Shown one piece after another: positions 20,059 through 26,641 of a stretch of DNA of 32,099 nucleotides. The position numbers were made by a program, and so were the translations under genes. Under the pieces are notes generated by a model. The model did no database searches, was not told where the DNA came from, and saw only the letters and a program-made list of their open reading frames with translations. Origin of the DNA: Streptomyces coryli. GTDB taxonomy: Bacteria > Actinomycetota > Actinomycetes > Streptomycetales > Streptomycetaceae. Numbering within the stretch: position 1 is the stretch's first letter; each line of letters opens with the position of its first letter. Location of the stretch: contig NZ_JAAKZV010000077.1 of NCBI RefSeq assembly GCF_011044975.1, positions 1 through 32,099 of the forward strand, in the 5' to 3' direction.

Positions 20059-20609
20059 CGGAGCAGCCCCTTCATCTCGATGGTGGGCAGCGCGTTGCGA
20101 GCGGCTTCTTCGGCCTCGCGGGCCGCCTCCTCGCGGTTCACGCCCAGCTTCGAGGTCTGGATCTTCTCGTGCAGCTTGAGAATCGCGTCCATGAGCATCT
20201 CGGGCCGCGGCGGGCAGCCGGGCAGGTAGATGTCGACGGGCAGGATGTGATCGACGCCCTGCACGATCGCGTAGTTGTTGAACATGCCGCCGGACGACGC
20301 GCAGACGCCCATGGAGATGACCCACTTGGGGTTCGGCATCTGGTCGTAGACCTGCCGCACCACCGGCGCCATCTTCTGGCTGACCCGGCCGGCGACGATC
20401 ATCAGATCCGCCTGCCGCGGCGAGCCGCGGAAGACCTCCATGCCGAAGCGGGCGAGGTCGTAGCGACCGGCGCCCGTGGTCATCATCTCGATCGCGCAGC
20501 AGGCGAGCCCGAAGGTGGCCGGGAAGACCGACGCCTTGCGCGTCCATCCGGCGGCCTGCTCGACGGTGGTCAGCAGGAAGCCGCTGGGCAGTTTTTCTTC
20601 GATCCCCAT
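20055..20609 (-). CDS. nuoB: NADH-quinone oxidoreductase subunit B (cluster N2)
   Basis: NuoB carries cluster N2, which donates electrons directly to menaquinone. The 184-residue protein has the tandem-cysteine motif [11 protein letters not shown] (Cys37 and Cys38), Cys103 (MGVCASSGG) and Cys132 (LPGCPPRPE), the complete N2 ligand set. The C-terminal 25 residues are charged and helical ([14 protein letters not shown]). The ATG at 20609 follows an AGGGG element and lies 10 bp after the nuoA stop. Confidence 0.97.
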   Translation of the reverse strand: MGIEEKLPSGFLLTTVEQAAGWTRKASVFPATFGLACCAIEMMTTGAGRYDLARFGMEVFRGSPRQADLMIVAGRVSQKMAPVVRQVYDQMPNPKWVISMGVCASSGGMFNNYAIVQGVDHILPVDIYLPGCPPRPEMLMDAILKLHEKIQTSKLGVNREEAAREAEEAARNALPTIEMKGLLR

Positions 20610-20619
20610 AAATGTGCCC

Positions 20620-20979
20620 CTAGTCCCATTCCAGCCCGCCGCGCCGCCACACATACGCGTAGGCGACGAAGACGGTGAGCACGAAGAGCAGCATCTCCAC
20701 GAGCCCGAACAGCCCCAGGGCGTCGAACGAGACGGCCCAGGGATACAGGAAGACGATCTCGATATCGAAGACGATGAAGAGCATCGCCGTCAGGTAGTAC
20801 TTGATCGGAAAACGCCCGCCGCCGGCCGGCTGCGGGGTGGCCTCGACGCCGCATTCATAGGCCTCGAGTTTTGCCCGGTTGTAGCGCTTTGGGCCGATGA
20901 TCGCGGCCATGACCACGGAGAAGACCGCGAAAGCCGTCGCGATGGCCCCTAGCACGAGGATGGGTACATAAGCGTTCAC
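20620..20979 (-). CDS. nuoA: NADH-quinone oxidoreductase subunit A
   Basis: This 119-residue, three-helix membrane subunit is the first gene of the operon. The conserved loop [18 protein letters not shown] contains the cysteine exposed in the deactive state of complex I, and [21 protein letters not shown] (split: [26 protein letters not shown]) is the family core. I chose the GTG at 20979, giving the N-terminus [12 protein letters not shown] typical of homologues, with GAGG 5 bp upstream. An in-frame GTG at 21006 would add nine residues. Upstream lies the regulatory region described separately. Confidence 0.96.
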   Translation of the reverse strand: MNAYVPILVLGAIATAFAVFSVVMAAIIGPKRYNRAKLEAYECGVEATPQPAGGGRFPIKYYLTAMLFIVFDIEIVFLYPWAVSFDALGLFGLVEMLLFVLTVFVAYAYVWRRGGLEWD

Positions 20980-21077
20980 CGCTGCCTCGCTCCTCTCAGT
21001 CGACACTGACTGCGATGGGCCTGCGGTCTACCTCTTGGGCTCCTCTTCGGGTTACGTCCCGATGAAGATCGCGCTTA

Positions 21078-21093
21078 TGTGAGGCAGTTCACA
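21078..21093. promoter_or_regulatory. Candidate Rex operator
   Basis: TGTGAGGCAGTTCACA matches 11 of the 12 fixed bases of the Rex half-sites (TGTGAA/TTCACA around a short spacer). Rex is the actinobacterial repressor that senses NADH/NAD+; from memory nuoA-N is among its targets in S. coelicolor. The site lies about 100 bp upstream of the nuoA start, just downstream of a candidate -10, so bound Rex would block transcription. Confidence 0.75.
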
Positions 21094-21108
21094 AGCCCGC
21101 GTAGGCGC

Positions 21109-21114
21109 ATCCTA
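21109..21114 (-). promoter_or_regulatory. Candidate -10 element for the nuo operon
   Basis: On the minus strand this reads TAGGAT, a good match to the Streptomyces -10 consensus. No clear -35 hexamer sits 17-18 bp upstream, consistent with an activator-dependent promoter. Transcription would begin near 21102, giving a leader of about 120 nt that contains the Rex site. Confidence 0.4.
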
Positions 21115-21127
21115 TGCCTGTCCCTCT

Positions 21128-21141
21128 GTGATCTGCGACAC
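21128..21141. promoter_or_regulatory. Candidate Crp-type site, nuoA-proximal
   Basis: GTGATCTGCGACAC fits GTG-N6-G-N-CAC, the motif I recall for Streptomyces Crp. Its centre is about 33 bp upstream of the predicted nuo start point, just behind the candidate -10. Confidence 0.4.
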
Positions 21142-21160
21142 GGGGTCACCCAACGCCTTT

Positions 21161-21174
21161 GTGATCTCTGCCAC
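21161..21174. promoter_or_regulatory. Candidate Crp-type site, nuoA-distal
   Basis: GTGATCTCTGCCAC also fits GTG-N6-G-N-CAC exactly and shares GTGATCT with the proximal site. The two start 33 bp apart, close to three helical turns, so proteins bound to both would lie on the same face of the DNA. Confidence 0.4.
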
Positions 21175-21181
21175 CTGACGA

Positions 21182-21237
21182 ATGATCATGAGAGTGGATG
21201 ATCGATGATCATCGTGCGCGAAGTGGCACGATGATCA
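21182..21237. repeat. Cluster of three TGATCA palindromes
   Basis: TGATCA occurs at 21183-21188, 21206-21211 and 21232-21237, and the 8-mer ATGATCAT occurs twice (21182-21189 and 21205-21212). A 12-bp palindrome CGATGATCATCG covers 21203-21214. This AT-containing hexamer should be rare in such GC-rich DNA, so three copies in 55 bp suggest a protein-binding array. Confidence 0.55.
21206..21237. repeat. 12-bp perfect inverted repeat
   Basis: TGATCATCGTGC (21206-21217) and GCACGATGATCA (21226-21237) are perfect complements around an 8-nt loop. It could be an operator or an RNA hairpin ending read-through from the upstream sensor kinase operon. There is no T tract on either strand. Confidence 0.6.
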
Positions 21238-21286
21238 CGAGGCGTGACATTCATGCTGGTCAGGGCAGGTCAGCGGGGTGGCTCCG

Positions 21287-21341
21287 CTATCAAAGGCAAG
21301 CCTTACTTGCCAAATTGGCGCTGGACGTGGCGGCTTGATAG
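21287..21341 (-). terminator. Nested hairpin after the sensor kinase gene
   Basis: An outer pair CTATCAA (21287-21293) and TTGATAG (21335-21341) encloses GGCAAG (21295-21300) and CTTGCC (21306-21311). It starts 5 nt past the kinase stop codon on the minus strand, where a terminator for the ABC/two-component operon would be expected. The stems are short, so this is tentative. Confidence 0.35.
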
Positions 21342-21345
21342 AGGC

Positions 21346-22872
21346 TCAGCGGTGCAGGGGAAGCAGCACCCGGAAGACCGCACCCGCGCCCGGAGCGGTA
21401 CGCAGCTCGACCCGGCCGCCGTGGGCGGCGACGAGCGACTCGACGATGGCGAGGCCGAGCCCGGCGCCGCCGGCGCCACCCCCGCCGTCCGGCCGGCCCG
21501 CGTCCCCGGCGCGGCCGCGGGCGTCGTCCGCCCGGTAGAAGCGGTCGAAGACGCGGGCCGCCTGCTCCGGCGCCATCCCCGGCCCCTCGTCCGCCAATTC
21601 CAGCACCGCCATGCCGTCTTCGCTCCCGACGCCGATACGGACCGGGCTGCCGGGCGGGGTATGCGCGACGGCGTTGCCGACGAGATTGGACGTCACCTGC
21701 CGCAGCCGCGCCTCGTCGCCGAGCACGGGAGCGCCGCCCGGCGGGCCGCCGCCGGGACCGGTGAGGGTGACCGGGCGGCCGGGGGCGAGGGCGCGCAGGT
21801 CGTGCAGGGCGTCGGCGGCGAGGGTGCGCAGGTCCATGGGGGTCAGCTTGAGCGGGAGTCCGGCGGCGGCGGACTGCTCGTCGAGGCGGGCCAGCAGCAG
21901 CAGGTCCTCGACCAGACGGACCAGGCGGCCCGCTTCTCCTTCGATACGACTCATCGCCGCGTCAATATCGGCCTGTTCCGGCATTCCACCCATTCGGTAC
22001 AACTCGGTATAGCCCTTGATGCCGAAGAGCGGCGTGCGCAGCTCATGCCCGGCGTCCGCGATGAAGCGGCGCATCCGGTCGGCGGCGGCCGCGCGTTCGG
22101 CGTCGCTCGCCTCGATGCGGTCGAGCATGCCGTTGAGGGCGGCGGACAGGCGGCCGAGTTCGGTACGGGGCGGGGCCAGCTCCGGTACGCGGTCGGCCAG
22201 GTCGCCGGCCGCGATGGCGGCGGCGGTGGTCTCGATCCGGCGCAGCGGCCGCAGCCCGGCCCGTACGGCGAACCAGCCGACCGCGCCGAGGAGCGCGAGC
22301 ACCGCGGCGTCGATGGCCAGGACGCGGACGCCGAGCTGCCGGATGGTGGCATCCACTTGCGCGCGCGAGCCGGCCGCGACGACGGCGCCTGCCCGGGCGG
22401 CTCGGCCGCTGTCCCCGGTGTCGGCGCCGCCGTCCGCTCCGTCCAGCGGCAGGGCGATCACCCGCCAGTCCGGGCCGTCGCCCGTCGCCGGCACCTCGAA
22501 GGGGCGGCCGGCGCGCTCGGTCACCTCCCGGGCGTCGAGGCGGGGCAGCTCGGGCACCGGGCCCGACGCGGGGCGCAGCACCCGGCGGACGTCGCCGTCC
22601 GGGCCGACGTAGGCGAGTTGGACGTCGCCGGTCAGCTCTCGCTCCACTGTGTCGCGCAGCTGCGGGGCCCGCTCCCCCGCCGCCTGGGCGGCGCCGGGCA
22701 GCCGCGCAGCGACGGTCGCGGCGGTACGCAGCCGGTCGTCGAGCTGACCCACCAGGTCGCGCTGGAGCACGCTGACGAGAAGGGCGTTGCTGGTGATGAG
22801 CGCCGCGACGACCAGCAGCAGGGCGATCGCCAGCAGCCGCCCGCGCAGCGAGAGCCGCCCGTACGCTTTCAC
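21346..22872 (-). CDS. Two-component sensor histidine kinase
   Basis: This 508-residue membrane kinase has a first membrane helix (about 12-34), an extracytoplasmic sensor region of about 145 residues, a second helix (about 184-206), a HAMP linker (about 207-258), and a HisKA domain with the phosphorylated His276 in ADAGHELRTPLFGIKG. The ATPase domain has the N box NLVGNAVAHTPPG (396-408), the G1 motif LADEGPGM (426-433) and the G2 motif GAGLGLAIVE (469-478). A Gly-rich insertion (about 455-470) lies in the ATP lid. The GTG start overlaps the response regulator stop by 4 bp, so the two form a coupled pair. The signal is unknown; the adjacent ABC transporter suggests envelope stress or a transported compound. 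Confidence 0.93.
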   Translation of the reverse strand: MKAYGRLSLRGRLLAIALLLVVAALITSNALLVSVLQRDLVGQLDDRLRTAATVAARLPGAAQAAGERAPQLRDTVERELTGDVQLAYVGPDGDVRRVLRPASGPVPELPRLDAREVTERAGRPFEVPATGDGPDWRVIALPLDGADGGADTGDSGRAARAGAVVAAGSRAQVDATIRQLGVRVLAIDAAVLALLGAVGWFAVRAGLRPLRRIETTAAAIAAGDLADRVPELAPPRTELGRLSAALNGMLDRIEASDAERAAAADRMRRFIADAGHELRTPLFGIKGYTELYRMGGMPEQADIDAAMSRIEGEAGRLVRLVEDLLLLARLDEQSAAAGLPLKLTPMDLRTLAADALHDLRALAPGRPVTLTGPGGGPPGGAPVLGDEARLRQVTSNLVGNAVAHTPPGSPVRIGVGSEDGMAVLELADEGPGMAPEQAARVFDRFYRADDARGRAGDAGRPDGGGGAGGAGLGLAIVESLVAAHGGRVELRTAPGAGAVFRVLLPLHR

Positions 22873-23555
22873 CGCCGCGGCCTCCGCAGGACGTAACCCG
22901 TGCCGCGCACCGTATGGATGAGCTTCGGCTCGGTCGCGTCCACCTTGCGCCGCAAGTAGCTGATGTACGAGGCCACGATGGAGTCGTCGCCGCCGAAGTC
23001 GTACTGCCAGACCAGCTGCAGCAGCTGGTCCTTCGACAGCACCTGCCCGGCGTGCTCCATCAGCACCCGCAGCAGGCTGAACTCGGTCGGCGACAGCTCG
23101 ACCGGCTGCCCGCCGCGGCTGACCTGGTGGCTGTCCGGGTCCAGCTCCAGGTCGCCGACGGTGATCCGGCCGTCGGGCTGCCGGCCGCCCGCACGGCGCA
23201 GGATCGCGCGGATGCGGAGCACCAGCTCCTCGAGGTTGAAGGGCTTGGTGACGTAGTCGTCGCCGCCCGCCCGCAGGCCGCCGATGCGGTCCTCGGGCGC
23301 GTCCCGGGCGGTGAGGAAGAGGACGGGCGGGTCCGCTTGTTGGGCCCGTAGGCGCCGTACCACCTCGAAACCGTCGATATCGGGCAGCATCACATCCAGG
23401 ACGATCAGCTCCGGCCGCTGCTCCCGTACGGACGCGAGCGCCTGCGCGCCGCTCTCCGCCGCGGCGACGTCGAAGCCGGCCAGCCGCAGGCTCGCGGAGA
23501 GCAGCTCGCGCAGCGTGGGGTCGTCCTCGACGACCAGCAGCCGTTCCGGTGCCAT
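22869..23555 (-). CDS. OmpR/PhoB-family response regulator
   Basis: The 228-residue regulator has a receiver domain with the acidic pocket Glu10-Asp11-Asp12, the phosphorylated Asp54 (VLDVMLPD), Thr82 (FLTARD) and Lys104 (TKPF). The C-terminal winged-helix DNA-binding domain (about 132-226) has the family segments LSPTEFSLLRVLM, SYISYLRRKVD and TVRGTGYVLR. It lies 36 bp downstream of the ABC permease gene and upstream of its partner kinase, on the same strand. It probably regulates the ABC operon. The ATG is preceded by GGAGG at a short spacing. Confidence 0.94.
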   Translation of the reverse strand: MAPERLLVVEDDPTLRELLSASLRLAGFDVAAAESGAQALASVREQRPELIVLDVMLPDIDGFEVVRRLRAQQADPPVLFLTARDAPEDRIGGLRAGGDDYVTKPFNLEELVLRIRAILRRAGGRQPDGRITVGDLELDPDSHQVSRGGQPVELSPTEFSLLRVLMEHAGQVLSKDQLLQLVWQYDFGGDDSIVASYISYLRRKVDATEPKLIHTVRGTGYVLRRPRR

Positions 23556-23591
23556 GCCCCTCCGCCTCTCCTCTTTATCCGTACACCTCTC

Positions 23592-24368
23592 TTACGCGTC
23601 GCGGCGACGGAAGGCGAGGAAGCCCGCCGCGAGCAGCGCCGCGACGCACCCGGCCATGACGGCGAGGCCGGCCCACGGGGACAGCAGTGCGGGGTCGCGG
23701 TAGGCGGTGATGATCTGCCCGCCCGCCATCGGCGGCCAGTACTTCGCCACCCAGTCCCCGACCGCGCCCGGCAGCGCGGGCGCGAAGGCCTGCACGATCA
23801 GCAGGACGCCGAAGAGCGTCGTCACGGTCGCGGTGGTGCTGCGGATGACGGTGCCGAGCGCCAGCCCGAACAGCCCGGCCAGCGCCAGATAGAGCCCGCC
23901 GCCGAGGACGCCGCGCAGCGCCTCCGGGTCGGACAGCGCCAGGTGCGGGACGCCCGCGCCCGCGAGGGTGCCCTGCCCGATGAGGAAGCCGGTGAGGGAC
24001 ACCAGCACGCCCACCGGCAGCGCGAGGCCGGTCAGCACCGCGGCCTTGGCGGCCAGCACCCGGGCCCGGTGCGGCACGGCGGTCAGGGTGCCGACGATGG
24101 TGCGGGCGCCGTACTCGGAGGTGATGACGAGGCCGCCGAGCAGCCCGACGCTGATCTGTGCCAGCAGGTAGCCGCGCAGGCTGGTCGCCAGGGGGTCGAA
24201 GGCGGCCCGGTCGGCGGCGGACAGCCGCGCGTACTCGTCGCCCGCGGAGGTGCCGTTCAGCGCGGCGAGCCCGGCGCAGAAGGCGAGCGTGCCGAGCACG
24301 ATCCAGAGGGTGGAGCGCATCGTACGGATCTTGATCCACTCGGCGTGGAGGGCGTGCCGGAAGGTCAT
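23592..24368 (-). CDS. ABC-2-type transporter permease
   Basis: This 258-residue membrane protein has six predicted helices and the N-terminal start HALHAEWIKIRTMRST typical of ABC-2 permeases that pair with a separate ATPase. The segment ITSEYGARTIVGTLTAVPHR after the second helix is a conserved family feature. I chose the ATG at 24368 because GGAGG lies 7 bp upstream; a GTG at 24371 is immediately before it. The start shares a base with the ATPase stop. The substrate cannot be told from sequence; relatives export drugs or peptides. Confidence 0.88.
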   Translation of the reverse strand: MTFRHALHAEWIKIRTMRSTLWIVLGTLAFCAGLAALNGTSAGDEYARLSAADRAAFDPLATSLRGYLLAQISVGLLGGLVITSEYGARTIVGTLTAVPHRARVLAAKAAVLTGLALPVGVLVSLTGFLIGQGTLAGAGVPHLALSDPEALRGVLGGGLYLALAGLFGLALGTVIRSTTATVTTLFGVLLIVQAFAPALPGAVGDWVAKYWPPMAGGQIITAYRDPALLSPWAGLAVMAGCVAALLAAGFLAFRRRDA

Positions 24369-25273
24369 CACGCCACCTCCGCCTGGTACTCGACGCTGTC
24401 CCGGGTCAGGTCCATGAAGGCCTGCTCCAGCGACGGCTGCCGCGGGGTGAGCTCGTGCAGCTCGATGCCCGCGGCCGCGGCCAGGGCCCCGACCTCGGCC
24501 GCTTCCAGGCCGGAGACCACGAGGCCGTCAGCGCCGTCCGCGCGTACGTCCGTGCCCGCCGCCAGCAGCCGCCGGAGCGCGGCCGGCCGCGGGGTCCGTA
24601 CGAAGACCTCCCGGACCGAATGCGCCTCGATGAAGTCCTTCATGCCGGTGTCCGCGACCAGCCGGCCGCGGCCGATGACGATGAGGTGGTCGGCGGTCAG
24701 CGCCATCTCGCTCATCAGATGGCTGGACATGAGGACCGCCCGGCCCTCGGCGGCCATGCGGCGCATCAGGCCGCGGATCCAGACGATGCCTTCGGGGTCG
24801 AGGCCGTTGAGCGGCTCGTCGAAGATCAGCACGGGTGGGTCGCCGAGCAGCGCGGCGGCGATGCCGAGGCGCTGGCGCATGCCGAGCGAGTACGTCCCGG
24901 TGCGGCGCCCGGCCACCTTCTCCAGGCCGACCTCGGCGAGCACCTCGGCGACCCGGCCGCGCGGAAGGCCGTTGCCGGCGGCCAGGGCGAGCAGGTGGTG
25001 GTAGGCGGTGCGGCTGGGCAGCACGGCGCCCGCGTCGAGCAGCGCGCCGACCGCCTTGAGCGGGGCGGGCTGGTCCGCGTACGGGCGGCCGCCGACGGTG
25101 GCGGTGCCCGAGGTGGCGGCGTCGAGGCCGAGCACCATCCGCAGCGTGGTGGACTTCCCGGCGCCGTTGGGCCCGAGGAACCCGGTCACCTCTCCCGTAC
25201 GGACCGCGAACGTCAGGTCGTCCACCGCGAGGACGTCGCCGTAGCGCTTGGTGAGCCCGCGGACTTCGATCAT
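24368..25273 (-). CDS. ABC transporter ATP-binding protein
   Basis: The 301-residue ATPase has the Walker A motif GPNGAGKST (34-42), the signature YSLGMRQRL (128-136), Walker B ending in Asp152-Glu153 (VLIFDEPLNGLD) and the H-loop His185 (MSSHLMSEM). After the nucleotide-binding domain (about 2-220) is a roughly 80-residue C-terminal domain seen in drug- and antibiotic-resistance type ABC-2 exporters. The ATG at 25273 has GGAG 5 bp upstream. It is the first gene of a likely four-gene operon with the permease, response regulator and kinase. Confidence 0.93.
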   Translation of the reverse strand: MIEVRGLTKRYGDVLAVDDLTFAVRTGEVTGFLGPNGAGKSTTLRMVLGLDAATSGTATVGGRPYADQPAPLKAVGALLDAGAVLPSRTAYHHLLALAAGNGLPRGRVAEVLAEVGLEKVAGRRTGTYSLGMRQRLGIAAALLGDPPVLIFDEPLNGLDPEGIVWIRGLMRRMAAEGRAVLMSSHLMSEMALTADHLIVIGRGRLVADTGMKDFIEAHSVREVFVRTPRPAALRRLLAAGTDVRADGADGLVVSGLEAAEVGALAAAAGIELHELTPRQPSLEQAFMDLTRDSVEYQAEVA

Positions 25274-25741
25274 CTTCACTCCAGAGCAGCCGGTGCGGTG
25301 CGCGCCGTCGTGGCGCGCAGCACCCACCGTGGACCCCTCATATGGGAGCGAGATGTAGGAGCTTGTGAGGGGGATGTGAAGTGCAAATCGGGCAATTATC
25401 GCATTACTCTCAATAGTGCCGCCCGAAGCGGCAGTTGACCGCCCGCGAAACGCCGCGCATACCCGGCGCCGTCAACACCCAAGCTCCACAAGGAAAGTGA
25501 CGTCCGCCACGTTGCATCACGGCTCAACCATCAATCCGAGCGAACCGCTTGGCTGTAACCCCCGGGAAATGATATCGACCCCTCCGACACCCGAAATCCC
25601 GTGCGCACAGGCTTGATCACTCCGACCCACCCAGGACGAAAGTCCCCCAATTCCCCCTCCCGTTCGAAGATTTCAAGGCGCGTACACGTCAAATGTGACG
25701 CACCCCACTTGCTTGAACCGCCCCTTAGGGGACTGGTAGCC
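25274..25741. other. Divergent intergenic region, ABC operon and NlpC/P60 gene
   Basis: This 468-bp gene-free region separates divergent genes. It contains a stem-loop near the ABC start (25299-25319). An AT-rich patch (about 25378-25420) could hold a minus-strand promoter (TTCACA at 25375-25380 and TACATC at 25352-25357, spaced 17 bp). TTGACC at 25435-25440 and CATACC at 25458-25463 (17 bp apart) could be a plus-strand promoter. A 5-bp dyad CGTCA/TGACG lies at 25687-25700. The plus-strand leader would be long (up to about 270 nt), but I recognise no known riboswitch in it. Confidence 0.5.
25299..25319. promoter_or_regulatory. Stem-loop in the ABC operon leader
   Basis: TGCGCGCC (25299-25306) and GGCGCGCA (25312-25319) pair perfectly around a 5-nt loop. 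In the minus-strand transcript it lies about 26 nt before the ABC ATPase ATG, just upstream of its GGAG, so it may be an operator or influence translation. Confidence 0.4.
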
Positions 25742-26557
25742 ATGTGCTCCATGTCCCCGAATGCTCAGATACGCAGCCACCGGAAGCCCCGGAGCAGCAA
25801 CCCCGCCACCAAGTGGGTTGTCCGCGCCGGGATCACCGGTGGCGCACTCACGACGATGGTGACGACCGGCGCCGCCGCCCCCGCTCTGGGCGACAAGGCA
25901 CCGGCCGGAGCCTCCGAGACCACCGCTCAGATCCCCGCCATCCCCGTCGCAGACGCCGTCACCGCGCCGGCCGAGCGGACCGCGGAGGCCACCGAGCAGG
26001 CCGCGCTCAAGTACGCGCTGCAGGCCGAGCAGTCGGACGCCGCTCAGGACGCCCGCAAGGCCGCCGCCGAGGCCAAGGAGAAGGCCGAGAAGAAGGCCAA
26101 GGCCGAGGCCGCGCGCAAGGCCGCCGCCGAGCGCGAGGCCAAGCAGACCGCCAGCCGCTCCTCGGAGCGCACCACGCTCGCCGCTCCGGCATCCAACGGC
26201 TCCGGCAGCGTCGCGACCGTCGTCTCCTTCATGAAGGCCCAGCTCGGCGACGCGTACGTGATGGGCGCCAGCGGCCCCGACTCCTGGGACTGCTCCAGCC
26301 TCGTCCAGGCCGCGTTCAAGCAGGCGGGCGTCGACCTGCCGCGCGTCTCCCAGGACCAGTCCACCGTCGGCACCGAGGTCGGCACCTCCAACCTCCAGGT
26401 CGGCGACATCCTGTACTGGGGCGGCAAGGGCTCCGCGTACCACACCGGCGTCTACATCGGCGGCGGCCAGTACCTGGACGCCGCGAACCCGAGCAAGGGC
26501 GTCGTGATCCAGGACCTGTCCGGCTACCCGGCCGACGGCGCGGTCCGCGTGCTCTGA
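25742..26557 (+). CDS. Secreted NlpC/P60-family cell-wall hydrolase
   Basis: The 271-residue protein is a predicted secreted peptidoglycan endopeptidase that cleaves stem peptides. The N-terminus has a basic region and a hydrophobic export segment (about 26-48). An Ala/Lys/Glu-rich coiled coil (about 75-140) follows, then the C-terminal NlpC/P60 domain (about 155-271). The catalytic Cys184 (WDCSSLVQAAFKQAG) and His234 (AYHTGVYIG) are present; the third polar residue is probably Asn249. The chosen ATG at 25742 follows AGGGG by 10 bp, and that ribosome site is part of an 11-bp palindrome at 25721-25731. A second ATG at 25751 is possible. The domain is complete and the gene ends just before a terminator shared with the menaquinone operon. 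Confidence 0.93.
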   Translation: MCSMSPNAQIRSHRKPRSSNPATKWVVRAGITGGALTTMVTTGAAAPALGDKAPAGASETTAQIPAIPVADAVTAPAERTAEATEQAALKYALQAEQSDAAQDARKAAAEAKEKAEKKAKAEAARKAAAEREAKQTASRSSERTTLAAPASNGSGSVATVVSFMKAQLGDAYVMGASGPDSWDCSSLVQAAFKQAGVDLPRVSQDQSTVGTEVGTSNLQVGDILYWGGKGSAYHTGVYIGGGQYLDAANPSKGVVIQDLSGYPADGAVRVL

Positions 26558-26583
26558 CGCCGCACGGCTGCATACATACGAGG

Positions 26584-26614
26584 AAGGGCCCCCGGCCTGG
26601 CGGCGGGGGCCCTT
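26584..26614. terminator. Bidirectional terminator
   Basis: AAGGGCCCCCG (26584-26594) and CGGGGGCCCTT (26604-26614) form a perfect 11-bp stem with a 9-nt loop, followed on the plus strand by TTTCTCGT-like sequence. It separates the convergent NlpC/P60 gene and the menJ-like gene. Confidence 0.85.
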
Positions 26615-26641
26615 TCTCGTGCCTGTTCACGGTCGCCTCGG

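Larger units (their letters stand above)
20980..21345. other. Intergenic regulatory region upstream of nuoA
   Basis: This 366-bp gene-free stretch separates the end of the sensor kinase gene from nuoA. It is AT-richer than its flanks. In order from nuoA it contains a Rex-type operator, a candidate -10, two Crp-type motifs, a cluster of TGATCA palindromes with a 12-bp inverted repeat, and a nested hairpin just after the kinase stop. I see no credible small gene on either strand; the only short reading frames lack ribosome sites or carry no third-position GC bias. Confidence 0.75.

Noticed and set aside
21182-21208. Short leader peptide starting ATGATCATG
   Set aside because: Only eight codons, no ribosome site, and not next to a gene on the plus strand; better explained by the TGATCA array.
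21293-21311. Iron-box (DmdR-type) operator
   Set aside because: The AAGGC/GCCTT dyad resembles part of an iron box but misses most of the 19-bp consensus and lies at the 3' end of an operon.
25416-25616. 66-codon plus-strand reading frame in the NlpC/P60 upstream region
   Set aside because: No ribosome site, no third-position GC bias and no recognisable protein pattern.
25440-25741. c-di-AMP (ydaO-type) riboswitch upstream of the NlpC/P60 gene
   Set aside because: Some Streptomyces cell-wall hydrolase genes carry one, but I could not find the characteristic conserved G-rich and GAAUC-type blocks here.
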